DNA from: Oscillospiraceae bacterium
GTDB taxonomy: Bacteria > Bacillota_A > Clostridia > Oscillospirales > Oscillospiraceae
DNA length: 64,000 bases
NCBI GenBank assembly: GCA_017470325.1
Contig: JAFUES010000007.1
Span: forward strand, 1 to 64,000
Direction of reading: 5' to 3'
A program made the position numbers and the translations under genes. The notes under the pieces were generated by a model. The model worked only from the letters and a program-made list of their open reading frames with translations, had not been told where the DNA came from and did no database searches. Numbering within the stretch: position 1 is the stretch's first letter; every line of letters begins with the position of its first letter. Shown one piece after another: positions 31,825 to 39,991 of the stretch.

Positions 31825-32892
31825 TCAAAACTCACTGAGCCAAGCCAGAAATTCGTCTGTTGTGGCGGTCCCATCCGCGAGTTTTTTCCGCCAAGCTGTA
31901 ATATTATCTGTCAGGATATCAAACTTCTTTGCGGCATCTCGATTTTCCGGATGCCTCCTTGTCAGCATTTTATATCGCATATAGATCTTACGGTATTCAC
32001 GGGTTGTAATATCATTCTTTTCCTTATTGGCACGCCTGATTTGAGCCCCGATCTCCCGGCAGGTCTTTTCCGGATTCTGCTTAGTCGGGTAATTACAGTA
32101 GATTGTGTCGCTGCGTCCCTCTGGAATGAAGTAATGTCCGCAATTGGCACACTTCACGAACGATACTCCCTTGCCCATCCAGTGCGCCATTTCAAATGTA
32201 AGCAGCGACATGGAGGTTTGAATTGTATACAGCGACTGAAATCCCTTGCCGTCAATGTTGAGAATGCGGAAGTCGATGTGCTGCATAGAGCCCATATCCG
32301 TAAAGAGAGCTGCCAGTGTATGCATCGCGTTTTCATCCGCTTCTTCTTGATCAGCCCATTTAATAACCTGATCAAAGGTATATACTGTGTTCACAAAGCT
32401 GGTAACAAAAGTTGCGTATGCCGTCAGCATCATCTGGCATACAGTTTTTTTCCCGAGCTCACCATAGGCTGTGTCAGCAAAGATATAGTCGATTACATCT
32501 TCATAATTTGCTATTTGTTTCAGCGCCTCAAGATATTCATCGTCTCTTCCCGTCATTTCAGCTTTGATCCATTCTTCGACGACACTGAAAATCTCAACCA
32601 GCGCCATAGTGCCTGCAACAGGAGCAAGACGTTTTTGCATCAGATCTTGAAAATCATCCATAAACGCTGCAAGGTTTTCGTCTGTCGGCTCATCATCTAA
32701 GTGCGAGCACTCCATGATGATTCCCTTAATCTCTTTCGCATCCAGTCGGGCATACTCTGCGATCATCCCGCCTACTGGATAGTCAAGTAGCTGATCGTAA
32801 AACATGACCTGATTTACGTCCCCATCATAAAAGACGGGAAGACCCACGTTGACATTAGGGTTATATGCTCTTTCGTTATTCTCGGTTATCAT
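31825..32892 (-). CDS. DUF6076-type protein with C-terminal zinc finger
   Basis: The 355-residue protein belongs to a poorly studied family. The bulk is helical (residues 30-240, for example EEADENAMHTLAALFTDMG). A CGHC-like zinc module VKCANCGHYFIPEGRSDTIYC...KTCREIGAQ near residues 248-290 and a basic C-terminal helix region complete it. The ATG at 32892 has GGGAGG 10 bases upstream. It has a consensus promoter and a 26-bp dyad. Function is unknown. Expression from the lysogeny region makes a defence or lysogenic-conversion role possible. Confidence 0.68.
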   Translation of the reverse strand: MITENNERAYNPNVNVGLPVFYDGDVNQVMFYDQLLDYPVGGMIAEYARLDAKEIKGIIMECSHLDDEPTDENLAAFMDDFQDLMQKRLAPVAGTMALVEIFSVVEEWIKAEMTGRDDEYLEALKQIANYEDVIDYIFADTAYGELGKKTVCQMMLTAYATFVTSFVNTVYTFDQVIKWADQEEADENAMHTLAALFTDMGSMQHIDFRILNIDGKGFQSLYTIQTSMSLLTFEMAHWMGKGVSFVKCANCGHYFIPEGRSDTIYCNYPTKQNPEKTCREIGAQIRRANKEKNDITTREYRKIYMRYKMLTRRHPENRDAAKKFDILTDNITAWRKKLADGTATTDEFLAWLSEF

Positions 32893-32926
32893 TAGAGGTT
32901 TTCCTCCCGTTATTATTACTTGTAAA

Positions 32927-32952
32927 CAATCGCTATTCGCGACTAACGATTG
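32927..32952. promoter_or_regulatory. 26-bp operator-like dyad of the DUF6076-type gene
   Basis: Outer arms CAATCGCTA and TAACGATTG surround the palindromic centre TCGCGA (one mismatch between arms). It lies just downstream of the -10 element, where a repressor would block transcription. Flanking copies TTGTAAACAAT and ATTGCAAACAAAT are similar to each other and may be extra half-sites. Confidence 0.6.
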
Positions 32953-32959
32953 CAAACAA

Positions 32960-32988
32960 ATAATAGCCCATAACCTGTAACTTGTCAA
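32960..32988 (-). promoter_or_regulatory. consensus sigma-70 promoter of the DUF6076-type gene
   Basis: Minus strand: TTGACA (32983-32988), 17-base spacer, TATTAT (32960-32965). It is one of the strongest promoters in the window by match to consensus. Confidence 0.8.
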
Positions 32989-33021
32989 CAAGTGTTAAAA
33001 GACTTTATTTATTGATAACAA

Positions 33022-34260
33022 CTAGCTATACATCAGCCCCGGCATCTTCACGCTGTCCCTTCCGTCGTCCGGCATTTTTAGATCATGCAGCAGTGTCGCA
33101 TAGGTCAGCGCTCTTTTTCCATATCGGCTGCGGACGTCCTCTATGGCATCCTGCAGGCGCTCCATCTTGGCCCGCCGCTCCGCATCATCAAAGAGCGTCA
33201 ACTGATCCGGCAGGGCCTTGGGAGCCAGATCAATCGCGCGGACACAGACAGCGCGGACATGATTGTTCCACTTATATCGCTCCTGAAACAGCTTGAAGCC
33301 CGCAGCCGCGATCTCAGACGGAAGCTGCGTCCGGACCGGCAGCTTGCACTGGAATTGAGCCCCATATAGGTCGTTAGTCCGCACGTAGATCTGCACTCCC
33401 CTTGCGGTCAGCTCATGCACGCGGAGGCGATGGCCGACGTCTTGTGATAGCTCCAGCATGACGCGGAAGACCTCTTCTTCATTTTCCAAATCGGCCACAC
33501 AGGTAATGCCGTGCCCGACAGATTTGATTGGAGAAACATAGTCTTTATGGGCCACCCGGCTCATGTCCTGCCCGGAGGCATACTGCCACAGCGCCACACC
33601 GTTGATCCCCAGCAGCCTTTTCAGGAACGCCGGGTCCGCGTGCGCAACGTCACCGATCGTGTGATACCCGTAGCTCTCCAGCTTTCGCGTGGTCGCAGGG
33701 CCACAGTAGATCATCTCGGAGCAGTGCAGCGGCCAGACCTTGTCCCGGAAGTTCTCCCGGGTGATCTCCGTGATGGCGTCCGGCTTTTTCATATCGCTGC
33801 CCAGCTTGGCAAAGATCTTATTAAAGGACACCCCGACGCTGACGGTCATACCGAGCTCATCCCGGACGCTCTGGCGGATCTCCTCGGCAATCTCCATCGG
33901 GGAGCCATACACGGAGCTCTGGGTGACGTCCACCCAGCACTCGTCCATGCCGAAGGGCTCAACCATGTCTGTATAGCGATTATAGATCGCACGGGTCAGC
34001 TTACTGTATTTCAGATATTGATCATATTGCGGAGGCACCAGAATTAAATCCTTGCACTTCTGCTTTGCCTCCCAGTTGACCATGCCGGTTTTGACACCGG
34101 CCTTCTTCGCCAGCTCCGACTTGGCCAGCACGATCCCGTGCCGATCCTCGGTCGCTCCGCACACAGCCACGGCCTTCCCTTTCAGCCGCGGATCAAGCAT
34201 CATCTCCACACTGGCGTAAAAGCTGTTCAGGTCACTGTGCAGGATCGCTCTGCTGTTCAT
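33022..34260 (-). CDS. Y-family DNA polymerase (Pol IV/UmuC-like)
   Basis: The 412-residue translesion polymerase has metal sites in HSDLNSFYASVE (D10) and FGMDECWVDV (D106, E107), and GVSFNKIFAKLGSD as the fingers/palm motif. A helix-hairpin-helix region (SYGYHTIGDVAHADPAFLKR) and a C-terminal little-finger domain follow, with PDQLTLFDDAE at 351-361; QLTLF is the beta-clamp-binding motif. It would allow mutagenic bypass in lysogens. It is divergent from the S24 repressor, with overlapping control, so SOS induction is likely. Confidence 0.93.
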   Translation of the reverse strand: MNSRAILHSDLNSFYASVEMMLDPRLKGKAVAVCGATEDRHGIVLAKSELAKKAGVKTGMVNWEAKQKCKDLILVPPQYDQYLKYSKLTRAIYNRYTDMVEPFGMDECWVDVTQSSVYGSPMEIAEEIRQSVRDELGMTVSVGVSFNKIFAKLGSDMKKPDAITEITRENFRDKVWPLHCSEMIYCGPATTRKLESYGYHTIGDVAHADPAFLKRLLGINGVALWQYASGQDMSRVAHKDYVSPIKSVGHGITCVADLENEEEVFRVMLELSQDVGHRLRVHELTARGVQIYVRTNDLYGAQFQCKLPVRTQLPSEIAAAGFKLFQERYKWNNHVRAVCVRAIDLAPKALPDQLTLFDDAERRAKMERLQDAIEDVRSRYGKRALTYATLLHDLKMPDDGRDSVKMPGLMYS

Positions 34261-34300
34261 CGAACCACCTCCGGGTGTCTCTTTTCCCTATGTGGCCCAA

Positions 34301-34330
34301 ATAATAGCATCTCGTAATTCTACACGTCAA
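34301..34330 (-). promoter_or_regulatory. promoter of the Y-family polymerase gene
   Basis: Minus strand: TTGACG (34325-34330), 18 bases, TATTAT (34301-34306). It points away from the repressor promoter. Confidence 0.7.
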
Positions 34331-34345
34331 GTTTGCAGTTGTAGA
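34319..34345. promoter_or_regulatory. inverted repeat between divergent promoters (candidate operator)
   Basis: TCTACA (34319-34324) and TGTAGA (34340-34345) are separated by 15 bases and overlap the -35 of the polymerase promoter. The two divergent -35 regions also mirror each other (TACACGTCAAG and CTTGACAGGTGTA), suggesting one repressor acts on both. Confidence 0.55.
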
Positions 34346-34364
34346 GTAAAACTATAAATTTTTC

Positions 34365-34393
34365 TTGACAGGTGTATTTTCCCGGTGTATAAT
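34365..34393 (+). promoter_or_regulatory. perfect consensus promoter of the S24 repressor
   Basis: TTGACA (34365-34370), a 17-base spacer and TATAAT (34388-34393), about 80 bases before the ATG at 34473. Both hexamers match consensus exactly. Confidence 0.85.
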
Positions 34394-34472
34394 CCGAATC
34401 ACAAAGGAAAACACGAGATTATCATCGCGCCAGAGGACATATTCAAATGACAAGCGAAAGGACGGTATCCTC

Positions 34473-35288
34473 ATGAAGGCGAAGGACGGAAAGGTCGTAT
34501 CGATCGGAAACAAGTATAATGCAAGCACTGAACGCTCGGAAAACGTGATCGGCGCTAAGATCGCCGCCGCGCGGAAAACACGCGGATGGAACCTTACCGC
34601 TTTTACGGAATCCCTGCGGGAGCATGGTGTTGAGCTAACCAAGGGAGCGATCAGCAAATGGGAAACTGGCGAGACGGTACCCAATGCTTATCAGTTCCTG
34701 GCTGTCTGCTCCGCGCTGGGCATGGATGAAGACCTTTCCTTTTATAGAAAGAACTATGTACCGGAGCTGAATGAAGAAGGCCGCCGGAAAGTGGATCAGT
34801 ATCGGCAGGACCTGATCAGCAGCGGGAACTACAAACCGGTGCAGAAGGTCAGGAAGATTATCCGGCTTATCGAGATGCCCATCGCCAACATGCCAGCCGC
34901 TGCCGGTACCGGCAACCTGCTCGACGATAACGAGCATTACGATATGGTCTCCTTTCCCGAGGACCAGGTCAACCCCCGCGCCGACGTCGGCATCCGGGTA
35001 TCCGGTGATTCTATGGAGCCTGAGTTCCATGACGGCCAGACTGTGTGGGTTGAAAAGTGCGACACCCTGAAGGAAGGCGAAGTCGGCATCTTCATCTATG
35101 ATGGAAATGCCTATATCAAGGTCTATGGTGAGCAGGACCCCGACGAGCAGTTCTTGGATGAATACAGCGATCACTACGGCACGGTCCATCAGCAGCCGGT
35201 CCTGATCTCCTACAACAGCGACAAGTACGATCCCATTGAGGTCAACCCCTACAACACGTTTAGGATCTTCGGGCGCGTCCTGAAGTAA
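34473..35288 (+). CDS. LexA-like phage repressor (XRE HTH + S24 peptidase)
   Basis: The 271-residue repressor is of the CI/LexA type. Residues 20-90 are an XRE HTH (LTAFTESLREHGVELTKGAI, SKWETGETVP). The S24 autoprotease domain has a probable cleavage site at AAAG (144-145), nucleophile Ser180 in VSGDSMEPEF and Lys216 in AYIKV, spaced like LexA. RecA* would trigger self-cleavage and induce the prophage. The ATG at 34473 follows AAAGGA by 10 bases; earlier Met codons lie inside the promoter. It is divergent from the Y-family polymerase. Confidence 0.93.
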   Translation: MKAKDGKVVSIGNKYNASTERSENVIGAKIAAARKTRGWNLTAFTESLREHGVELTKGAISKWETGETVPNAYQFLAVCSALGMDEDLSFYRKNYVPELNEEGRRKVDQYRQDLISSGNYKPVQKVRKIIRLIEMPIANMPAAAGTGNLLDDNEHYDMVSFPEDQVNPRADVGIRVSGDSMEPEFHDGQTVWVEKCDTLKEGEVGIFIYDGNAYIKVYGEQDPDEQFLDEYSDHYGTVHQQPVLISYNSDKYDPIEVNPYNTFRIFGRVLK

Positions 35289-35411
35289 GCTCAAGCCCAT
35301 AACAATTGAACATCTTTTATGATGCACCGGCCTATCAATCGGTGGGTCGGTATTGTTATACCCTTTTTCCCTGCGCATCTACATTTTGCCGGTTAAGGAG
35401 GTACATGAGAA

Positions 35412-35627
35412 TTGGATACAATGGCGGTAGTGAAGGTTTTAGCCGATGAGCGTGACTTGACGCTGTTTCAGTTGGCCCAGCTTTGCCGGGTGAATTACAG
35501 CACATTGAAGAACGCGGAAGATCGGCACGGCCAGCTGAATGTTGATACGATTGAGAGGATCTGCAATGGCCTGCACATGCCCATGAGCGCTTTCTTTGCA
35601 GTTTCGGAGAGGAGGAACATGCGATGA
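35412..35627 (+). CDS. small XRE-family HTH protein
   Basis: The 71-residue Cro-like protein contains LTLFQLAQLCRVNYSTLKNA (HTH), followed by IERICNGLHMPMSAFFAVSE. The protein is almost all DNA-binding domain. AAGGAGG is about 10 bases before TTG 35412, whereas the ATG at 35421 is too distant, so TTG is favoured. It overlaps the start of the next gene by 4 bases (ATGA), forming an operon with the 93-residue protein. It may set lysis/lysogeny together with the S24 repressor. Confidence 0.82.
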   Translation: MDTMAVVKVLADERDLTLFQLAQLCRVNYSTLKNAEDRHGQLNVDTIERICNGLHMPMSAFFAVSERRNMR

Positions 35628-35905
35628 ATAAGGACGGCACAGTGCTGCCGAAAGTATATGTCCCGGTCAAGGCCAGCTTCGACGCAGAAGGAAATATTCT
35701 CCCGACAGAGATCCTGTGGGAGGACGGCAGGCGGTATCCGATAGATAAGGTATTAAAAGTCCGCCAAGCCGCGGCGATGCGGTCTGGCGGTCAGGGCGAC
35801 AGATATACAATCATGATTGGAGGACGGGAAAGCTACCTGTACTTTGAACGGAGCACCAACCTAACGGGCCGGAATCTCGGCCGATGGTTTGTGGAAAGAA
35901 AATAG
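35624..35905 (+). CDS. conserved small protein linked to XRE/Pol IV cassettes
   Basis: The 93-residue protein starts MNKDGTVLPKVYVPVKASFD and contains ILWEDGRRYPIDKVLKVRQA and GGRESYLYFERS. Proteins of this type occur beside XRE and Y-family polymerase genes in Firmicutes mobile elements; the function is unknown. It looks beta-rich and soluble. It is translationally coupled to the XRE gene. Confidence 0.6.
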   Translation: MNKDGTVLPKVYVPVKASFDAEGNILPTEILWEDGRRYPIDKVLKVRQAAAMRSGGQGDRYTIMIGGRESYLYFERSTNLTGRNLGRWFVERK

Positions 35906-35926
35906 CACTGGGAGTTTTATTGGACA

Positions 35927-35957
35927 CCTCTTATGGTAGACTTGTAACCGTAAGAGG
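35927..35957 (+). promoter_or_regulatory. hairpin in recA leader region
   Basis: CCTCTTATGGT pairs with ACCGTAAGAGG around a 9-base loop (one mismatch in 11). It lies about 35 bases before the recA start with no T-run, so it is either a leader structure or a dyad operator, not a terminator. No canonical Firmicutes LexA box is visible here. Confidence 0.45.
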
Positions 35958-35990
35958 AGAAATCCGCCCTGATACACATGAGAGGAGAAG

Positions 35991-37124
35991 ATGAAAATGG
36001 CTGCTGCAAAAGAAAAGAAGAACACGAAGGTTGTCCCTATCTCTGCGGCAAAGGGTACGCCGGAAGATAAAAAGAAGGCCCTGGAAGAGGCGCTCAAGCG
36101 TATCGAGCGCGACTATGGCAAGGGCACCATCATGCGTCTGGGTGACGATATTCCTGTGAACGTTGAGGCTCTGTCTACCGGTTCCCTTTCGCTGGACCTG
36201 GCGCTCGGCATTGGTGGCGTACCGAAGGGCCGCATCGTGGAGATCTACGGTCCGGAAGCTTCCGGCAAGACTACCCTGGCTCTGCACGTCGTCGCATCAG
36301 CACAGAAGGCCAACGGGACCGCCGCCTATATCGATGTGGAGCACGCGCTGGAACCTGCATACGCGCATGCACTCGGCGTCAACATTGACGAGCTCCTGAT
36401 TTCCCAACCGGATACCGGTGAGCAGGCGCTGGATATCTGTGAGTCCCTCGTCCGCTCCGGCGCTGTGGATATTGTTGTCGTGGACTCCGTCGCCGCCCTT
36501 ATCCCCCGATCTGAACTGGAGGGAGAAATTGGAGACTCCGTCGTTGGCGTACTTGCCCGCCTGATGTCACAGGCTATGCGCCGCCTCGCCGGTGCGATTT
36601 CCAAGAACAACTGCACGGTGATCTTTATAAACCAGCTACGCCAGAAGATCGGCAACCCTTACGGCAATCCGGAAACCACCTCTGGCGGTCTTGCACTGAA
36701 GTACTATGCCAGCGTTCGTATTGATGTCCGTCGCATAGAAACGCTCAAGGTTAACAATGAATATGTTGGTGCCAAAACTAGAGCCAAAATTGTGAAGAAC
36801 AAGGTGGCTCCCCCGTTCAAAGAGGCCGAGTTTGATATCTTGTACGGTGAAGGTATCTCCCGCATCGGCGAGATCGTCGACCTGGCTGTAAAGCTGGAGA
36901 TCATCGAAAAGGCTGGTGCCTGGTTTACCGTTGAGGATAATCGAATTCAGGGCCGTGATGGCGTGAAGCAGTTCCTTATTGATAACCCCGATGTAGCCGA
37001 TCGCGTAGAAGCACAGATCCGGAGGAACGCCGCTCAGCTCTCCCCTGTTCAGCGCAGACAGGCAACCGGCACAGATGATGTTGCACCCGTCAATGTGAGC
37101 GCTGACGATTTTGATGAAGGTTAA
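35991..37124 (+). CDS. recA: RecA recombinase carried in or next to the prophage
   Basis: The 377-residue RecA carries the Walker A motif GPEASGKTT (87-95), [10 protein letters not shown] (Walker B), the L2 region and [20 protein letters not shown]. The core is intact and typical. The N-terminus ([20 protein letters not shown]) is slightly long. The second Met (35997) fits the AGGAG site better (9 bases) than the first (3 bases). Downstream C-terminal tail is acidic (ADDFDEG), as usual. It lies in the phage control region, facing away from the Y-family polymerase. It may be the host copy if the element picked it up, or a phage-borne copy; the window cannot decide. Confidence 0.93.
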   Translation: MKMAAAKEKKNTKVVPISAAKGTPEDKKKALEEALKRIERDYGKGTIMRLGDDIPVNVEALSTGSLSLDLALGIGGVPKGRIVEIYGPEASGKTTLALHVVASAQKANGTAAYIDVEHALEPAYAHALGVNIDELLISQPDTGEQALDICESLVRSGAVDIVVVDSVAALIPRSELEGEIGDSVVGVLARLMSQAMRRLAGAISKNNCTVIFINQLRQKIGNPYGNPETTSGGLALKYYASVRIDVRRIETLKVNNEYVGAKTRAKIVKNKVAPPFKEAEFDILYGEGISRIGEIVDLAVKLEIIEKAGAWFTVEDNRIQGRDGVKQFLIDNPDVADRVEAQIRRNAAQLSPVQRRQATGTDDVAPVNVSADDFDEG

Positions 37125-37135
37125 GGAGGGAAATC

Positions 37136-37432
37136 ATGAGCAGTGAATACAGTTGCGGCTTCGCCGCCGGTCGCATGGCAGGTCAGCCGGAATGGATCAG
37201 CGTTGCTGACCGGCTCCCGGACCATGACGGCAATTACTACACCATTACAGAGGCCCAGAAGGACTTCCCTGCTTATCCCAAGGGAACCATCTCTATCGAC
37301 ACCACGGAACGCTGGCTCGATGGTGAATGGTGGCAGGATGACGAGAATTGGAAGGTCCTGTATTGGGCTGAGCCCATCCAGCTTTTGGTCCCGCAAGAGC
37401 TTATGCAAAGACCGCGGGCCGGATCGTTATAA
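37136..37432 (+). CDS. DUF551-type protein
   Basis: The 98-residue protein contains PEWISVADRLPDHDGNYYTI and DGEWWQDDENWKVLYWAEPI, the W.s..erlP...g.Y...W.p pattern of DUF551, a small beta protein common in phages and plasmids and of unknown function. It begins 11 bases after recA with GGAGG before the ATG, so it is probably co-transcribed. It is the last gene of the plus-strand block. Confidence 0.78.
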   Translation: MSSEYSCGFAAGRMAGQPEWISVADRLPDHDGNYYTITEAQKDFPAYPKGTISIDTTERWLDGEWWQDDENWKVLYWAEPIQLLVPQELMQRPRAGSL

Positions 37433-37435
37433 ATG

Positions 37436-37474
37436 AAAAAAGCGGCATCAGGATATAAAAGTCCCGATGCCGCT
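37436..37474 (-). terminator. rho-independent terminator closing the restriction operon
   Basis: Hairpin AGCGGCATC...GATGCCGCT (37441-37449 with 37466-37474, loosely paired loop) has TTTTTT on the minus-strand side. It serves the 88-residue gene; on the plus strand it may also slow the DUF551 transcript. Confidence 0.78.
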
Positions 37475-37484
37475 GATTATAATT

Positions 37485-37751
37485 TCAGTGTACTTTAAGT
37501 GGACAGTCTGGCTCATAACCTCTTGCGGGGCAAGGCGCTTCATCCCTGCCTGGCCAGATAAAACACAAGTCATTTACGCAGCCGCTACAGAAGTGCCTCA
37601 GTTTTTCTGACGCGGTCTTTTGATCACAAAAAGCAGTAACTGCATAGAGCTCCGTATGGTCAATCCCATAAAGCTCCATGATCTCTTCCTCCGGTTTCCC
37701 GACGTTCAGTAAAGCGGCATATTCGTATCCGCGCTTAAAGTTATAATCCAT
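37485..37751 (-). CDS. small Cys-rich protein at end of restriction operon
   Basis: The 88-residue protein starts MDYNFKRGYEYAALLNVGKP and has a C-terminal cluster of cysteines (FCSGCVNDLCFIW, APCPARGYEPDCPL), which looks like a metal-binding site. Between them is PEEEIMELYGIDHTEL. It is not recognised. It lies six bases downstream of the Mrr-type gene on the same strand, which suggests a partner in restriction or its control, but there is no direct evidence. Confidence 0.6.
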   Translation of the reverse strand: MDYNFKRGYEYAALLNVGKPEEEIMELYGIDHTELYAVTAFCDQKTASEKLRHFCSGCVNDLCFIWPGRDEAPCPARGYEPDCPLKVH

Positions 37752-37757
37752 AATTCT

Positions 37758-38684
37758 TTACAAATCTTCACTGAAGAAATCCGAATCGACTCGCTTAACT
37801 TCATACGTCTGTTCTACAGCTACTCCGAGATTATACTTGATCATGAGCTTTGTAAGCTGGTTTCCATCGATTAATACTATGTTAGAGCCGAGCAGATTGG
37901 CCGCAAAATCCTGTGCATCTTTGGTAAATTCCGTAGTAGTGATAAAAAGCCCCTTTGTTGCTTTCTCTCCCTGAAGAGCACCAGCAAATTTCTGGACTTC
38001 CGGTCGGCTCACTTTGTGGTCAGCTGACCATTTTTTTGCTTGAATATAAATGTTGTTGAAGCCTAGCTGATCCTCTTTTATGATCCCGTCTATACCACCG
38101 TCACCTGTTGCCCTGGTAACCTTCCCTGCATCCTCAATACCGTAGCCATAACCCATCTTCAAGAGAAGTTTCACTACTAAGGTTTCGAATTCTGTCGGCT
38201 CCAGCCCCATCACCATATCCATGAGTTCTCCGCCGAGAGAAGCATTCATCTTATCAAAAGCAGCGCTCATGATCTCAGTAGGAGTTTTCTCTTCCTCTTC
38301 CTGCTGGGCCGTTACTGTTTGCGGCTGCTTTCCACCGCTGGGATTAACTGTATGAAACTGTCGGAAGGAATCATAACGATCGAGGTATTTTAGATCAATT
38401 GTTTCCCCTGAATGTAACGCCTTATGTCCTTCGTTTGTAATTTGATAGTGTCCGCGTGAAGGTGTTGTAATTAGACCGGCTTTATCAAGATATGTACGTG
38501 CCCAGTTTATCCTATTGACATATGTAGCCTGGCGCTGACTAGGCAACTGCTCAGCCATGTCTTCTTCACTCAGGTTCATGTCTGCAGCAATTAACTTCTG
38601 TACATCCTTTGACTTATGTACCTCGCCATCATCCACAGCACGAAGGAAAGATCCAAAAAACTCGTAGAATTTAGGTACCGCCAT
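37758..38684 (-). CDS. mrr: Mrr-type restriction endonuclease
   Basis: The 308-residue protein has an N-terminal winged-helix (Mrr_N: FYEFFGSFLRAVDDGEVHKS, residues 5-95) and a C-terminal Mrr catalytic domain with PTEFETLVVKLLLKMGYGYG, ATGDGGIDGIIKEDQLG (metal-binding Asp) and YIQAKKWS (QxK), the PD-(D/E)XK core. Mrr enzymes cut methylated DNA or act on DNA in the type IV manner. It shares the operon direction of the type I genes upstream. The middle linker (QQEEEEKTPTEIMSA) is acidic. Confidence 0.92.
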   Translation of the reverse strand: MAVPKFYEFFGSFLRAVDDGEVHKSKDVQKLIAADMNLSEEDMAEQLPSQRQATYVNRINWARTYLDKAGLITTPSRGHYQITNEGHKALHSGETIDLKYLDRYDSFRQFHTVNPSGGKQPQTVTAQQEEEEKTPTEIMSAAFDKMNASLGGELMDMVMGLEPTEFETLVVKLLLKMGYGYGIEDAGKVTRATGDGGIDGIIKEDQLGFNNIYIQAKKWSADHKVSRPEVQKFAGALQGEKATKGLFITTTEFTKDAQDFAANLLGSNIVLIDGNQLTKLMIKYNLGVAVEQTYEVKRVDSDFFSEDL

Positions 38685-38759
38685 GTTAACACCTCATTTA
38701 CGCAGTATGTGTTTGCTTATTCCCGATTACAGGTCACTCCAGCGATGAGACGCAATAGC

Positions 38760-39980
38760 TCACACAAACATCTGCTGCAGCAGACCTTTCTTCAGTTTCT
38801 TCCATAGTTCCAGTTCCTTCTTTGCTGCCGCAATCGCTTCGTCGAAATCGGAAAGGAAATCTGCGATAAGACGCTGCTCTTCGAGGCAAGGAATACCAAC
38901 TGTCATTTGAAGCAAGTCTGCTGGACTAACTGCCATACGCTCATATACAGTCCCTTGTTGATACTTTAAAGCACGTTGTATAAAAGCCTCATTCGTCACA
39001 ACCATTTCAATAAACTCTGGTGCATATTTTTCATTAACCGTGAATGTTACATAAATAGGAGAAAAGATAGCATCTTTATATTTATTCCTGCAAATAACAC
39101 CAAATTTCAAATTCGCTGGATTATAGCAAATGTCATTTAAGTGTGTCACTCTATACTTTTTATCTTCCGTAGTAACCAGGAAGTCGCGCTCATAACGCTC
39201 TGTCTTAGGAACTACGCCTTCTTTTGTCAGAGATACATGTTCGTATGTTCCATCTTTTTCACACATCTCTTTATATTCTGACAAAATATCAGCCAGTAAT
39301 ATTTCTTCCCAGTCAGGAAAAACACTTCCATCTTTCTTCTTAAAACGCACATCCTGTGAGAAAACCTTCTTCATTGCCGCTTTCTTTTGCGTCTCCAGAT
39401 TTACAACTTCATGTTCGCCATTAGAAATTACTTCATCGATAGAATAGAGGAAATCTGCGATTTTCTGCTGTTCTTCCTTACTAGACGGAACAGAAAGTTG
39501 AATCTTGAAGAAATCATTAGGTGAGACGTTCAACAGCCCATGATTTCTTGCCCCTTCAGCACAAATCTGCGGCATCTGATTGTACCAACTTAAACCGTTG
39601 AAATAACAATCATAAAAATCAGAATTCTGATCTTCATTTATTGCAAAACAAATATACAGGGTAGACAATGCACCCATATCATATTTATCCAGACGTTTAA
39701 TAGAACCATAATCGTAGCCCGCCGAATAACTCTTATTATAGGCAAACTCTCCATTCTTCAAAAGAAAGTACCCAGACATATCCTTACTAGCGATGGTTTT
39801 GTTAAAATATGTCCTCTGGTCTACAAGCCCTTCAATAGAAGCAATCGTCAATGGCCTATCAGTCTCACCATTTGTGTTTTTTCGTGTAATTCTTGTAGCA
39901 ATATCTCCAAGAACAACATTATTCCACGAAGGATAACTACTACCGTCATCCTTCCTAAATCTTACTTTCGGTTCTGCCAT
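38760..39980 (-). CDS. hsdS: type I restriction-modification specificity subunit
   Basis: The 406-residue target recognition protein has two DNA-recognition halves of about 150 residues, each starting with a similar PEWKxx element (SSYPSWNNVVLGDIATRI, SVFPDWEEILLADILSEY). Each ends in a conserved helix with SSKEEQQKIADFLYSIDEVI or CLEEQRLIADFLSDFDEAI. The helices separate the two recognition domains, so the target is bipartite. It lies 11 bases downstream of hsdM. No repeats that would suggest phase variation are seen. Confidence 0.95.
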   Translation of the reverse strand: MAEPKVRFRKDDGSSYPSWNNVVLGDIATRITRKNTNGETDRPLTIASIEGLVDQRTYFNKTIASKDMSGYFLLKNGEFAYNKSYSAGYDYGSIKRLDKYDMGALSTLYICFAINEDQNSDFYDCYFNGLSWYNQMPQICAEGARNHGLLNVSPNDFFKIQLSVPSSKEEQQKIADFLYSIDEVISNGEHEVVNLETQKKAAMKKVFSQDVRFKKKDGSVFPDWEEILLADILSEYKEMCEKDGTYEHVSLTKEGVVPKTERYERDFLVTTEDKKYRVTHLNDICYNPANLKFGVICRNKYKDAIFSPIYVTFTVNEKYAPEFIEMVVTNEAFIQRALKYQQGTVYERMAVSPADLLQMTVGIPCLEEQRLIADFLSDFDEAIAAAKKELELWKKLKKGLLQQMFV

Positions 39981-39991
39981 AATGCGTCACC

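Noticed and set aside
35347..35368. Terminator after the S24 repressor (GGTAT-TGTT-ATACC then CTTTTT)
   Set aside because: Five-base AT-rich stem is too weak to support on its own.
35405..35449. 14-codon ATG frame just before the small XRE gene
   Set aside because: Too short and out of frame; the TTG start at 35412 with a better-placed AAGGAGG explains the ribosome site.
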